From JAAYQA01 sp964510345 (GTDB taxonomy: Bacteria > Bacillota > Clostridia > Tissierellales > Peptoniphilaceae), in contig CAZEBB010000004.1 in assembly GCA_964510345.1 (NCBI GenBank), forward strand, positions 1 through 64,000: a stretch of 64,000 nucleotides of DNA, read 5' to 3'. Below, piece by piece: positions 1-8,426 of this stretch. The notes beneath the pieces were generated by a model, which was not told the origin of the DNA, searched no databases, and saw only the letters and a list, made by a program, of their open reading frames with translations. The stretch's first letter is position 1. Each line of letters opens with the position of its first letter. Made by a program: the position numbers and the translations under genes.

Positions 1-5
1 CTATT

Positions 6-34
6 AGTATAGCAACCACTTTTCGGTTTGTCAA
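6..34 (-). promoter_or_regulatory. rRNA-type promoter P2 (leftward)
   Basis: On the minus strand a perfect TTGACA (34-29) is followed after 17 bases by TATACT (11-6). It points off the left edge. With the equally strong copy at 113-141 it makes a tandem pair of the kind found before rRNA operons. The transcribed gene is outside the window, so the rRNA assignment is inference. Confidence 0.7.
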
Positions 35-76
35 GCGAATTTTATTTTTTCTTTATATTCTCTTTACGCACCGTTT

Positions 77-92
77 TCGGAAGCTCGCTTCC
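77..92 (-). other. hairpin in leader between tandem promoters
   Basis: A 6-bp inverted repeat CGGAAG/CTTCCG with a 4-base loop lies between the two leftward promoters, so it would sit in the leader RNA made from the upstream one. No T-tract follows on the minus strand, so it does not look like an intrinsic terminator. Confidence 0.4.
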
Positions 93-112
93 GTCAAAGT
101 GACAGCCTGATC

Positions 113-141
113 ACTATACCAACTTTCTACCCCTCTGTCAA
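113..141 (-). promoter_or_regulatory. rRNA-type promoter P1 (leftward)
   Basis: On the minus strand a perfect TTGACA (141-136) is followed after 17 bases by TATAGT (118-113). It fires leftward, away from pepT, about 107 bases upstream of the second consensus promoter at 6-34. Confidence 0.7.
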
Positions 142-243
142 CTCTTTTTTGCGATTTTCTTTTTTTATTTTTGTGTTGATGCCATAAGCGTTGATTTATC
201 GCATTTTCGTTGATCTCAACTCATAAAGTCTCGTGCCTTATAG

Positions 244-249
244 TATAAT
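244..249 (+). promoter_or_regulatory. probable pepT -10 box
   Basis: A perfect TATAAT lies 24 bases before the pepT start codon. No convincing -35 element stands 16-18 bases upstream, so this is a tentative call. Confidence 0.35.
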
Positions 250-273
250 GAAAGAAAACTAAAGGAGGCACTT

Positions 274-1500
274 ATGCCACAATTTGAAACTGTTGAACAG
301 CGATTGATCCGTTATGCAAAGATCGATACGCAGAGTCAACCGGATCAAGACAATGTCCCCAGCACGCAAAAGCAATTTGATTTAGCCCATGTCTTAAAGG
401 CTGAATTAGAAGCCTTAGGGCTCGCAGAGGTTCGATTAGACGAGCACTGTTATGTCTATGGAAGACTTCCCGCCAATACGGACAAAAAAATCGCCCCGAT
501 CGGGTTTATCGCGCATATGGATACGGCTCCGGACTTTAGCGGAAAAGATGTTCAGCCACAGATCCTTCATTATAAAGGCGGCGACCTCGCCCTCTCGGAT
601 ACCGTCATCATGAAAGAGAAAGACTTCCCGATGCTTGCGGGACTTGTCGGCGAAGACCTCGTCACCACGGACGGCACCACACTTCTCGGCGCGGACAACA
701 AAGCCGGCGTGGCAGAGATCATGGATGCGATCGCGTATTTGGTCGACCACCCGAAGATTCTGCACGGCGATATCATGGTTGGGTTTACGCCGGATGAGGA
801 AGTCGGGCGCGGTGCAGATTTCTTTGACGTCGAAGGCTTTGGCGCTGAATTTGCCTATACGGTGGATGGTGGTCCCCTCGGCGAACTGACTTTTGAGTCC
901 TTCAATGCAGCAACCGCAAAAATCAGCATCCAAGGAAAGAGCATTCACCCGGGAACCGCAAAAAACCAAATGATCAACGCGCAGCTTCTTGGGATCGAAC
1001 TTTGGAATATGCTCCCGCAGAACGAACGTCCGGAACACACGGAAAATTACGAGGGGTATTTTCTCTTGCATCACTCCACAGGTAATGTCGAGGAGTATAC
1101 GATGGAGATCACCATCCGCGACTTTGATGCCGCAGGCTTTGAGCGAAGAAAAGAGCTCGTAAGAAAGGCAGCGGATTATGTCAATCACAAGTACGGGAAC
1201 CGCGTCAAGGTTGAGATCAGCGATTCCTACTATAATATGGGAGAGAAGATCCTTCCCGTCTATCACATTGTCGAACTCGCTGAGCAGGCGATGATTGATG
1301 TGGGCGTGACTCCGTTTACCGTGCCGATTCGCGGGGGAACAGACGGCTCCAGGCTCTCTTATATGGGTCTTCCGACGCCGAACCTCTTTTCCGGCGGCTA
1401 CAACTATCACGGCCGCTACGAACTGATCCCTGTCAGCGCCATGCGCAAAGCGGTTGAGGTGATCGTGAAGATCGCGGAGCTCCACGCGAAGAGGGCATAA
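274..1500 (+). CDS. pepT: Peptidase T (tripeptide aminopeptidase)
   Basis: Cytoplasmic dinuclear zinc aminopeptidase of the M20B family that removes the N-terminal residue from tripeptides. The 408 residues match the usual length. Visible metal-site motifs are AHMDTAPDF (His81, Asp83), LLGADNKAG (Asp141) and the catalytic pair in FTPDEEVGRG (Glu175-Glu176), with the C-terminal GGTDGSRLS and NYHGRYE segments typical of PepT. The ATG follows AAAGGAGGC at a normal distance. It is a single-gene unit: a bidirectional hairpin closes it at 1503-1532, and the leftward rRNA-type promoters lie on its other side. Peptide salvage fits an amino-acid-using anaerobe. Confidence 0.95.
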   Translation: MPQFETVEQRLIRYAKIDTQSQPDQDNVPSTQKQFDLAHVLKAELEALGLAEVRLDEHCYVYGRLPANTDKKIAPIGFIAHMDTAPDFSGKDVQPQILHYKGGDLALSDTVIMKEKDFPMLAGLVGEDLVTTDGTTLLGADNKAGVAEIMDAIAYLVDHPKILHGDIMVGFTPDEEVGRGADFFDVEGFGAEFAYTVDGGPLGELTFESFNAATAKISIQGKSIHPGTAKNQMINAQLLGIELWNMLPQNERPEHTENYEGYFLLHHSTGNVEEYTMEITIRDFDAAGFERRKELVRKAADYVNHKYGNRVKVEISDSYYNMGEKILPVYHIVELAEQAMIDVGVTPFTVPIRGGTDGSRLSYMGLPTPNLFSGGYNYHGRYELIPVSAMRKAVEVIVKIAELHAKRA

Positions 1501-1502
1501 GA

Positions 1503-1532
1503 AAACCGGCCGATTTGGCCGGTTTCGCTTTT
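1503..1532. terminator. bidirectional terminator pepT / DUF47 gene
   Basis: A 9-bp GC-rich stem (AAACCGGCC/GGCCGGTTT) between two convergent stop codons. T-rich sequence follows on the plus strand and a short T-run on the minus strand, so it can serve both genes. Confidence 0.8.
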
Positions 1533-2159
1533 CTAATAGTTTTTCATGTAGACCGTTTCGATCGCTTCGCTGACATCCTCAAATGCGTCGCACGCGCGTT
1601 CCATACGATTGTAGAGTTTCGTCCAGATAAGTACTTGCTTTCCGTCGCTTTCTTCTTTATACAGATTACGCATCGCTCTCATATAGAAGCGGTCGCCCTC
1701 TTCTTCGAGATTGTTGATCTCGACGATGAGTTCATGCAAGTTCTTGGATTTTCTGAAGTGCTTAAACTCCGCCATGAGCTCGTGTACTTTTTCCGTTCCG
1801 TGCGTGATAACTTTCGCGTATTCGATAATATCCGGGCGGAGCTCCTGAACATTAAACATATAGAAGCCAAGGACGATATCTTCGATCGTGTCGGTGACAT
1901 TGTCGATCAGGTGTGCCAGTTGGATGATGTCTTCGCGCTCGATCGGCGTGATGAATTCCCTGACCAGTTTCCGCATCATTTCATGCTTCTTGACATCGGC
2001 TTCGTGCTCAATCGCATGGATTTTTTCCACATGTTCTCCGATGGATTCCGCGTGATATGTACTGCAGATCTCGTCGAAATACTTAGCCGCCTGTTGTGAA
2101 TACCCCGCCAGTCCGGACAGTGCATCAAAATAGTTCATGTCTTTTTCTCGTACTTTCAT
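1533..2159 (-). CDS. DUF47 / PhoU-like phosphate transport accessory protein
   Basis: An all-helical 208-residue protein of the DUF47 family (PhoU-like domain), which is commonly co-encoded with PiT transporters and thought to modulate them. It is rich in charged helices, with conserved acidic stretches such as HAIEHEADVKKHEM and LAHLIDNVTDTIEDIV. I start it at MKVREKDMNYF (ATG at 2159, preceded by GGGGGA) because a longer start at 2210 would overlap the PiT gene. It lies 16 bases downstream of the PiT gene and is surely co-transcribed. The regulatory role is inferred from the family and the pairing. Confidence 0.88.
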   Translation of the reverse strand: MKVREKDMNYFDALSGLAGYSQQAAKYFDEICSTYHAESIGEHVEKIHAIEHEADVKKHEMMRKLVREFITPIEREDIIQLAHLIDNVTDTIEDIVLGFYMFNVQELRPDIIEYAKVITHGTEKVHELMAEFKHFRKSKNLHELIVEINNLEEEGDRFYMRAMRNLYKEESDGKQVLIWTKLYNRMERACDAFEDVSEAIETVYMKNY

Positions 2160-2175
2160 CGTGTCCCCCGCTTTT

Positions 2176-3228
2176 CTAGAATATCCGTATAAAGATCTTG
2201 GCGATAACATAACCGATCAGCCCACAACCCGGAAAGGTGAGGATCCAGGTGTAGACCATTTCTTTTGCAACGCCCCAGTTCACATTGGTCAGCCGTTTCG
2301 ATGCGCCGACGCCCATGATGGCGATCGTTTTCGTGTGTGTCGTACTAACAGGCAACCCGAACAACGACGATACGAGAAGGCACAACGCACCGGCCGTGTC
2401 GGCGGCAAATCCTTCGTATTTTTGCAGTTTCACCATGTCCATCCCGACGGATTTGATGATGCGGTATCCGCCGATACTCGTTCCAAAGCCCATAACGGCA
2501 CTGCACAGAATCATCAGCCAAATCGGTAAGACGAATACTCCCGTGCTCGCGTCCCCCTTTGACAGCGCGATGCCCAGCATGAAGACGCCCATAAACTTCT
2601 GTCCATCCTGCGCGCCGTGCATAAATGCCATCGCCGCCGCGCCGCCAACTTGCCCCATTTGGAAGAAGTTTGCGGATTTTCTTCGGTCCATATTCTTAAA
2701 GACCATCTGGATGATCCGTGTGACGCCCCAGCCGAAGCCGAAGCCAAGCACGGTGGAAAGCACCAATCCATAGATGACTTTCATCCATTCACTCGGGTTG
2801 ATCCCCGACAAACCGCCCTGCATGGCAATCGCTGCACCGGACAACCCGGCGATCAACGCGTGACTTTCAGACGTCGGGATGCCGAACACCCACGCCGACA
2901 CCGCCCAGATGACGATGGCGACCATCGCCGCACACAGTGCGACAAGGCTGACATGTGCATCGCCTCCGAAGTCGACCATGTTAAAGATGGTCTGCGCGAC
3001 GGTGGCATTGACCAATGTCATGACCAGTACGCCGAAAAAGTTCATGATCGCCGCCATGATGATGGCGGAGCGCACGCCCATACTCCGAGTGGATACGCAC
3101 GTTGCGATCGCGTTAGGAGCATCGGTCCAACCGTTGACCAGAATGACGCCAAGCGTAAGTAAAACGGTGACGATCAGCGCAGGGTTTCCTGATAACAAGT
3201 GTAGAAATTCATTAAATCCTAATGTCAT
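2176..3228 (-). CDS. pit: PiT-family inorganic phosphate transporter
   Basis: Membrane permease of the PiT family that imports inorganic phosphate or metal-phosphate driven by ion symport. The 350 residues are almost all hydrophobic segments. The duplicated family signature is clear: GWTDAPNAIAT near residue 32 and GLPVSTTHTKTIAIMGVGAS near residue 290, with GIPTSESHALIAGLSGA in the first half. Length is typical of the short bacterial form. It is the first gene of a two-gene unit with the DUF47 gene. Confidence 0.92.
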   Translation of the reverse strand: MTLGFNEFLHLLSGNPALIVTVLLTLGVILVNGWTDAPNAIATCVSTRSMGVRSAIIMAAIMNFFGVLVMTLVNATVAQTIFNMVDFGGDAHVSLVALCAAMVAIVIWAVSAWVFGIPTSESHALIAGLSGAAIAMQGGLSGINPSEWMKVIYGLVLSTVLGFGFGWGVTRIIQMVFKNMDRRKSANFFQMGQVGGAAAMAFMHGAQDGQKFMGVFMLGIALSKGDASTGVFVLPIWLMILCSAVMGFGTSIGGYRIIKSVGMDMVKLQKYEGFAADTAGALCLLVSSLFGLPVSTTHTKTIAIMGVGASKRLTNVNWGVAKEMVYTWILTFPGCGLIGYVIAKIFIRIF

Positions 3229-3290
3229 AAATCCTTCCGTTTCTCTGTCAGACAGAATTCACCTGATTTTTACATCAATTTTACAATCAC

Positions 3291-3299
3291 ATTCTACCA
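3291..3299 (-). promoter_or_regulatory. possible extended -10 for the phosphate operon
   Basis: The minus strand reads TGGTAGAAT, an extended -10 pattern, about 60 bases before the PiT start. The matching -35 position is poor. Confidence 0.35.
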
Positions 3300-3326
3300 T
3301 ATCTCCCTATAAAACCCTACCCGTCA

Positions 3327-3365
3327 AAAGAAAAAGCTGCGGACCCGAAATCCGGTCCACAGCTT
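3327..3365 (-). terminator. terminator of the DUF2974 gene
   Basis: A 12-bp imperfect stem (AAGCTGTGGACC against GGTCCGCAGCTT) followed on the minus strand by TTTTTCTTTTG, immediately after the stop of the leftward gene at 3369. Confidence 0.85.
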
Positions 3366-3368
3366 CTG

Positions 3369-4547
3369 TTATTCTTTCTTTTTTCCCGTGTCAAAGTACG
3401 CGCGCAAACTGCCTGATACCTGTTCAAAATGCTCTTTTACATTTTCACCGATGGTCTGCGTTGCGATCGTGTTGAGAAGAAGCAGTTGCTCCTTCAATTT
3501 CCCCTGCACGTCTCTGTCGAGCGCCGGGTACTTCTGCGACAAAGTCTGCAGCAGGTTCTTGATCGCCAGCGCATCGGAAAAGCGGGTGTCTTCGCCTTTG
3601 TCGATCATGTCAAACACGACGGTCACCAAACTCTCGCGGTCTTCTAAGGACACTTCGTCACGCCATTTTTCAACGATCTCTTGTGCCAGTATGGACGATT
3701 CGCCCCTTTGCCCATCGACAAAGCGGCACCCCTCGACGGTCCACGTGCTCGGAATGTGCTGGTGCGCGCCGATTTTCACGGCATCGACAATTCGTTTCTT
3801 ACCGATCAGCGGCAACAATGCGCCGACCACCGTTTCTTTGGGCAGAATATTCAGTATCTTCTCTTCTACGGGATGTGAGAAATCGGGGAACTCGGCGAGT
3901 TCAAAACCCGGACCGTCGAAATTGTAGATCTGCAGCAGGCGCGCTTCATTGGCTTCACAGATCTGATGAGCCGCATATACCGCGAGATTTCCGCCCTTTG
4001 AGTGACCCGCGACGACGCAACTGCCGGGGTATTTTTCCAGCACTTGTGCCAGATACTCTCGTGCTGATTCCTGCGACGGCACCTGCACGGAGTAGAGGAG
4101 CTGAAAGTCTTCCCGCCACCCGATCACCGAATTGTCCGTACCGCGATAGCAGACGACAAAGTCCGGCGTCTCATTTCCCATGTCTCCCGGGAAGTACGTG
4201 ATACCGGCAAATTGTTGACTTTCTTCGTACTCTCTTCGTACGAGATACCCGCCGATTTGTATGTCGGAGAATCTGGGCGCACGCGAGATTTCACTCAGTA
4301 GCGCCTGCTGTTCTTCCGTGAATTCGACAATGGGGGAATTGTTCTCCGACTGGTGTTTCCACTTCTCCTGGTATAGGAAAGCCGCGTCACGGAGCGAGAC
4401 GGTTTTTCGCTCGAGCAATGACGGCACGATGTCTTTCCAATCCAAATAGCTGATTACGCAGAGGATGCAGGCATCCACTTCGTTGAGAGGATCCTGCGAA
4501 AAAAGAAGATCTCCACGCCATCGGATGTAATCGAAATAATTTTCCAT
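3369..4547 (-). CDS. DUF2974 (Mbeg1-like) alpha/beta hydrolase
   Basis: A 392-residue predicted serine hydrolase of the DUF2974/Mbeg1-like family, related to class 3 lipases. The nucleophile elbow is plain: VVAGHSKGGNLAVYAA with Ser183. The segment DFVVCYRGTDNSVIGWREDF is the lipase-3-like block ahead of it. There is no signal peptide or membrane segment, so it should be cytoplasmic. Substrate unknown. The ATG lies 8 bases beyond the stop of the TPM gene with no good Shine-Dalgarno site, so it may be translationally coupled. It closes the zinc-ribbon/TPM/DUF2974 run and is followed by a strong terminator. Confidence 0.82.
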   Translation of the reverse strand: MENYFDYIRWRGDLLFSQDPLNEVDACILCVISYLDWKDIVPSLLERKTVSLRDAAFLYQEKWKHQSENNSPIVEFTEEQQALLSEISRAPRFSDIQIGGYLVRREYEESQQFAGITYFPGDMGNETPDFVVCYRGTDNSVIGWREDFQLLYSVQVPSQESAREYLAQVLEKYPGSCVVAGHSKGGNLAVYAAHQICEANEARLLQIYNFDGPGFELAEFPDFSHPVEEKILNILPKETVVGALLPLIGKKRIVDAVKIGAHQHIPSTWTVEGCRFVDGQRGESSILAQEIVEKWRDEVSLEDRESLVTVVFDMIDKGEDTRFSDALAIKNLLQTLSQKYPALDRDVQGKLKEQLLLLNTIATQTIGENVKEHFEQVSGSLRAYFDTGKKKE

Positions 4548-4555
4548 GCGTTACA

Positions 4556-5440
4556 CTAGAACTTTCTGGAGCCTCCGCCATGTGACTGCCCACTGGACGA
4601 TCGATGCGTACTGCTCCCTCCGGAGCCTCCGCTGCTGCTTCGGACGGCGGTTGCCGCCGCCACTTTTCTTCTTGTAATTTGCTGATCGATCATATTGTCG
4701 TTATTGACCGCCCAAAGCGCCGCCCCGGGCGTGAAGTAATTGGTGGCGAAACTTTGCTTCACCGCATTTCGGTGCGCTCCGCTTGCGGCTTTCATTGCGC
4801 CGAAGCCCAACACACCGCCGACAGCTGCACCGACCGGTGTTGCCAGAAAAGCAAAGGTCAACGACTCAAGTAGGGTTGGGCGTACGGGGTTTGAAACGTC
4901 GTATGCCTGTCCTTTAGCAGCCTGTTTGAGAAGCGTTTCGACTTTGTCGACAAAAGTAAGTGCCATGCGGTCATAGTTGCCGTCACGTAAATCAGGTACG
5001 ATCTCATCAAACAGATAGTCGACCCCGTAGTCCGTGACCGCTCGAATGCCGCTGCCGGTCGTCGTAATATGCACATCGCGGCTTTCCATCGCGATCAAAA
5101 GCATCACGCCATTTCGATCTTCTGTGATCCCGTAGCCGTTGTAGTCAAAATAGTCGTCTGTAAACTCTTCTACATTTCTTTCATCGGGCAGTGCCGGCAC
5201 GGTGACCAGCACGACATCGCTTTGATATGTGTCACGAATACCGCCGATCTTTTCTAAGAGTTCGGCTTCCGTTGCATCAGAATAGAGGTTCGCCTCGTCG
5301 ACGATACGCGGCGCCGTAGGATCCAGCGGCGGTAAATTGAGAATCGGTTTTTCGGTATAGGGCGATGCGGCGAAAACTTGCACCGGAACGATCAACAGGA
5401 GCAACACGATGAGCATGGTTGATATGCGTTTCATATTCAT
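4556..5440 (-). CDS. TPM-domain secreted or membrane protein
   Basis: A 294-residue protein with an N-terminal signal peptide (MKRISTMLIVLLLLIVPVQVFA) and then a TPM domain (about residues 45-165, including VDEANLYSDATEAELLEKI and GVMLLIAMESRDVHI). A later hydrophobic segment near residue 195 is followed by a Gly/Ser/His-rich tail ending SHGGGSRKF. TPM proteins are extracytoplasmic and poorly characterised. I start at MNMKRIS (5440) because AAGGAGGAG stands 4 bases upstream, overlapping the previous stop region. The gene is 10 bases downstream of the zinc-ribbon gene. Such pairs are common in Firmicutes. Confidence 0.85.
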   Translation of the reverse strand: MNMKRISTMLIVLLLLIVPVQVFAASPYTEKPILNLPPLDPTAPRIVDEANLYSDATEAELLEKIGGIRDTYQSDVVLVTVPALPDERNVEEFTDDYFDYNGYGITEDRNGVMLLIAMESRDVHITTTGSGIRAVTDYGVDYLFDEIVPDLRDGNYDRMALTFVDKVETLLKQAAKGQAYDVSNPVRPTLLESLTFAFLATPVGAAVGGVLGFGAMKAASGAHRNAVKQSFATNYFTPGAALWAVNNDNMIDQQITRRKVAAATAVRSSSGGSGGSSTHRSSSGQSHGGGSRKF

Positions 5441-5450
5441 GGTCTCCTCC

Positions 5451-6569
5451 TTACATAAAGTAGCGGAACACGAAGCCACCGATCAACGCGAGTATCGCAC
5501 CGACGGCAACGCCTTTGAGAACGGTCTTCATCTGCAGCGATTTATCAAGCGGCAAATCGCCGACAAATTTTCCCGTCTGCCCGTTGACGGCGAACAGGAA
5601 GTTCTTGCCTTCCCACGTCACGCTCATGAGCCATACCGGCAAGAGCGCCTGGACGATCTTCGTCTGCCGCACGCGATAATCCTCGTCCTGGATTTGTACA
5701 TTATTATATCCGGTGACAGATTCTCGCAATAATTTGATGGCAGTTGCCTTCACCCGTTCCAACGCACGCTCCCTTCGAGACTCCGCGTCTTCATCGTAGC
5801 GGTCGGCAAAAAATCCGGACAGATAGGGCAATTTAAACGGCTCTAACCGGTCATAGTCAAAGGGTTCGATCGCTTCCATCAGGGTGTCGTCCATCTTTTG
5901 AGAACCGTCGACGGGGACTCGGGTAAATGTAAAGTCCGCCTCTCGTTCGAGTTGATAAATCTTTCGAGTGGTCGTTTCATAATCACCGCTTCGGCTTTTC
6001 GACACATTTTCGGCGCTAAACCTCGCCTGCGCGTGTACCTCGGTGTCGTATAACCAAGTGGCAACGTACACCCCCATCAGTTTCTCCGTCTGTTTCTTTT
6101 CGATAAAAAACGGGGGGACGTATTTCAGGCTCTTCACCCGATTGACCAAGGCTTGCTCCGCTTGTTCTTTTGTGACGGCAAAGGGAATGACGACATCCGG
6201 CCGGTACGTTCCCTCCAATTGTTTCGGCATGATCGCCGTGTTGCCGCAATAGGCACAGTGAGTGGCCACCGTCGTTACGTCTCCGATGATCTCCGCACCG
6301 CAATTGTCACAGTGCCATTCCTGAATCTGCGTCTCGTCCAGAAGCTCCCCGCTGCCTGTCCGCACCTTCTCTTCGTGTATGTGTCCATGATCGTGCGAAT
6401 GCTGGTGCCCGTGAGCTTGTGCCTCTTCTTCGTCTCTGTCGGCATAGGCCGCTTCCAATTGTCCTAGCGTGTATTCACTCTGACAATAGTCGCAATGCCA
6501 CAATTGCCGGTCTGCCTTAAACTCCAATTTAGCGTTGCAGTTTAAGCATTTGTAATCAATAACCGCCAT
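5451..6569 (-). CDS. Double zinc-ribbon protein with C-terminal membrane anchor
   Basis: A 372-residue protein with two zinc ribbons at the N-terminus: CLNC...CDYC (residues about 8-29) and CDNC...CAYC (about 87-111). Between them is a His-rich linker (AHGHQHSHDHGHIHEE) that could bind metal. A long mixed middle region is followed by a single C-terminal transmembrane helix (GVAVGAILALIGGFVFRYF). Function is unknown. Adjacency to the TPM gene suggests a joint role at the membrane. The ATG is preceded by AAGGGGTG. It could alternatively be described as a TFIIB-type zinc-ribbon domain protein. Confidence 0.75.
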   Translation of the reverse strand: MAVIDYKCLNCNAKLEFKADRQLWHCDYCQSEYTLGQLEAAYADRDEEEAQAHGHQHSHDHGHIHEEKVRTGSGELLDETQIQEWHCDNCGAEIIGDVTTVATHCAYCGNTAIMPKQLEGTYRPDVVIPFAVTKEQAEQALVNRVKSLKYVPPFFIEKKQTEKLMGVYVATWLYDTEVHAQARFSAENVSKSRSGDYETTTRKIYQLEREADFTFTRVPVDGSQKMDDTLMEAIEPFDYDRLEPFKLPYLSGFFADRYDEDAESRRERALERVKATAIKLLRESVTGYNNVQIQDEDYRVRQTKIVQALLPVWLMSVTWEGKNFLFAVNGQTGKFVGDLPLDKSLQMKTVLKGVAVGAILALIGGFVFRYFM

Positions 6570-6642
6570 AACTCACACCCCTTCGTGTTTAGATGACTCT
6601 ATTGCTTATTAGATACCACTTTTTCGCGGAAAACCACGGATT

Positions 6643-8418
6643 TTACAACGATCGTGAAATCCATTCGACGATTCGCACGATGAGATCCGTCCGATGAAAT
6701 GGCGTCATCAGATAATAACCGTCGACATAAGGCGCCATCTGTCGTGCGTATTCAATCGAGGTTTCATAAGCCAGTTCACTCGCCTCCTCTTTATCGAGCC
6801 CGACATACCGATTGTACAAGCTTTCATCTAATACGATACCCGAGAGCTCGTTCATCATATAGCGTGCATTTCGTTCGCTCACGACGGGCATAATGCCGCC
6901 CATCACCTTTGCATCCACTTGATCCTTGAGCATTTGCAAATTGTGAAGCGCTTGTTCACTCAACACCGGCTGCGTGAAAAAGCAGACGGCTCCTGCTTCC
7001 ACCTTTTGATGGGCGCGGCGCAATTCCGCTTTGATATTTGGAGCGTTGACGTTAAATGCGCAAGACGTCTGCAGCGGCTCATCAAATAGTTCCTGATTCA
7101 TCTGCGAAATAAACCGCGTGAGTTTTTCGCTGTTAAAGTTAAAGACCGAGCGGATCTCGTCTCGTTGTGCGGTGGGGATCGGGTCTCCGGTGACGACGAT
7201 CTGATTGTAGATCCCCTGGCTGTTCAGCGCGAGGAGCAGCGCTTTGATCGCATTGAGATTGCGGTCTCGGCACGTCAGATGCGGGATCGCCTCCATGTCA
7301 TAGTCTTTCTTGATCAAGAGCGCCACGAGGCTGGAATCCATTCGCGCGCGGCCGATCGGGCAGTCGGCGATGGTGATCGCGTCGACACCCGCCGCTTTGT
7401 ACGCTTTCAGGCCTTGCGCATATTTCTGAAAGTCGGCCACCTGCGGGCTGTCGTATTCCACGGCGATCGGCCGCTTGCCACTCTCCAGTTTTTCCATAAA
7501 TGAGTTCGCCTGCGTGCTCTTTGCTTCATCCCGTCGGTCGGCAATCTGCAGGCGCACATTGGCGCTCTTTTTTCGCGGTGTTTTTTCAAACTGATCGCGC
7601 ATGGCGCGGATGTGTTCCGGTGTCGTTCCACAGCAGCCGCCGAGGATGTCGATCCCTAAGTCCCGCAGTTCGAGCATCTCTTCAGCAAAGTAGGCGGGCG
7701 TTCCCCCGTAGTGCACGTGGCCGCGCGAAGTCGCCGGGTACCCGGCGTTCGGGAGCACCGCGACGGGGAGGTTTTGCATCTGCAATTTTGAGATCACACG
7801 GCGCAAATGCAAGGGGCCGGACGTGCAGTTAAAGCCGAGAAAATCCGGTTGCGATTCCACTTCTGCCGTCATGTCCCGCAACAAATTGGCTGCGGACTCC
7901 CCGTTCATAGAAAACCCGTCCGGCATGACCGCAAATGTCGTGCCGATCACCCCTTCGAACCCGCCTGAACGCAACTCTTTGATCACTTGCAGCAAGTCGT
8001 GCGACGAATCGAAGGTTTCAAAGAGAATGGCTTCCGCACCGAGCGAGATAAAATAGCGTGCCATCCGTACATAAGTGGAGACGCCATCTGCTTCCGCCGG
8101 CACCGGGCCGATACTGCACAATACGCCTGCCTCTATGCCTGCGGCTTCCTTGGCGATGCGATACCCCGCCGCCAGCAGCTCTTCGACTTTTGTCCACCCC
8201 AGCTGCAATGTAAACGGGTTTGCAGAAAAAGTATTGGTGCGAATCAGTTGCGCACCGGCGTCGATATAGCTGCGATGGATGGCGAGGATCCGCTGCGGAT
8301 CCGTCAAATTAGCGTATTCAGAAAAGGAGCTCTCTCCCGTTTGTTCCGCATACCACGTGCCCATTGCACCGTCGGTCAGGATGGGTTTCTTCCCTGTTAA
8401 TAGTTCTCTGATTCTCAT
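6643..8418 (-). CDS. Homocysteine S-methyltransferase / methylenetetrahydrofolate reductase fusion
   Basis: A bifunctional 591-residue enzyme. Residues 1-300 are a homocysteine S-methyltransferase domain with zinc ligands Cys198 (FNCTSG) and Cys262-Cys263 (GGCCGTTPEHI). From about residue 310 comes a methylenetetrahydrofolate reductase (MetF-like) TIM barrel, with EYDSPQ near its start and the flavin/folate region IVVTGDPIPTAQ. The fusion is a recognised architecture in Firmicutes (YitJ type). It is the third gene of the MetH operon, 8 bases after metH. The MTHFR half would supply methyl-THF and the methyltransferase half may use other methyl donors. Family assignment is secure; the donor is inferred. 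Confidence 0.9.
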   Translation of the reverse strand: MRIRELLTGKKPILTDGAMGTWYAEQTGESSFSEYANLTDPQRILAIHRSYIDAGAQLIRTNTFSANPFTLQLGWTKVEELLAAGYRIAKEAAGIEAGVLCSIGPVPAEADGVSTYVRMARYFISLGAEAILFETFDSSHDLLQVIKELRSGGFEGVIGTTFAVMPDGFSMNGESAANLLRDMTAEVESQPDFLGFNCTSGPLHLRRVISKLQMQNLPVAVLPNAGYPATSRGHVHYGGTPAYFAEEMLELRDLGIDILGGCCGTTPEHIRAMRDQFEKTPRKKSANVRLQIADRRDEAKSTQANSFMEKLESGKRPIAVEYDSPQVADFQKYAQGLKAYKAAGVDAITIADCPIGRARMDSSLVALLIKKDYDMEAIPHLTCRDRNLNAIKALLLALNSQGIYNQIVVTGDPIPTAQRDEIRSVFNFNSEKLTRFISQMNQELFDEPLQTSCAFNVNAPNIKAELRRAHQKVEAGAVCFFTQPVLSEQALHNLQMLKDQVDAKVMGGIMPVVSERNARYMMNELSGIVLDESLYNRYVGLDKEEASELAYETSIEYARQMAPYVDGYYLMTPFHRTDLIVRIVEWISRSL

Positions 8419-8426
8419 ATATCCTC

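Noticed and set aside
436..1485. 349-codon open frame antisense to pepT
   Set aside because: It lies entirely under a gene with complete family motifs, has no ribosome site or recognisable product, and reflects the codon pattern of the other strand.
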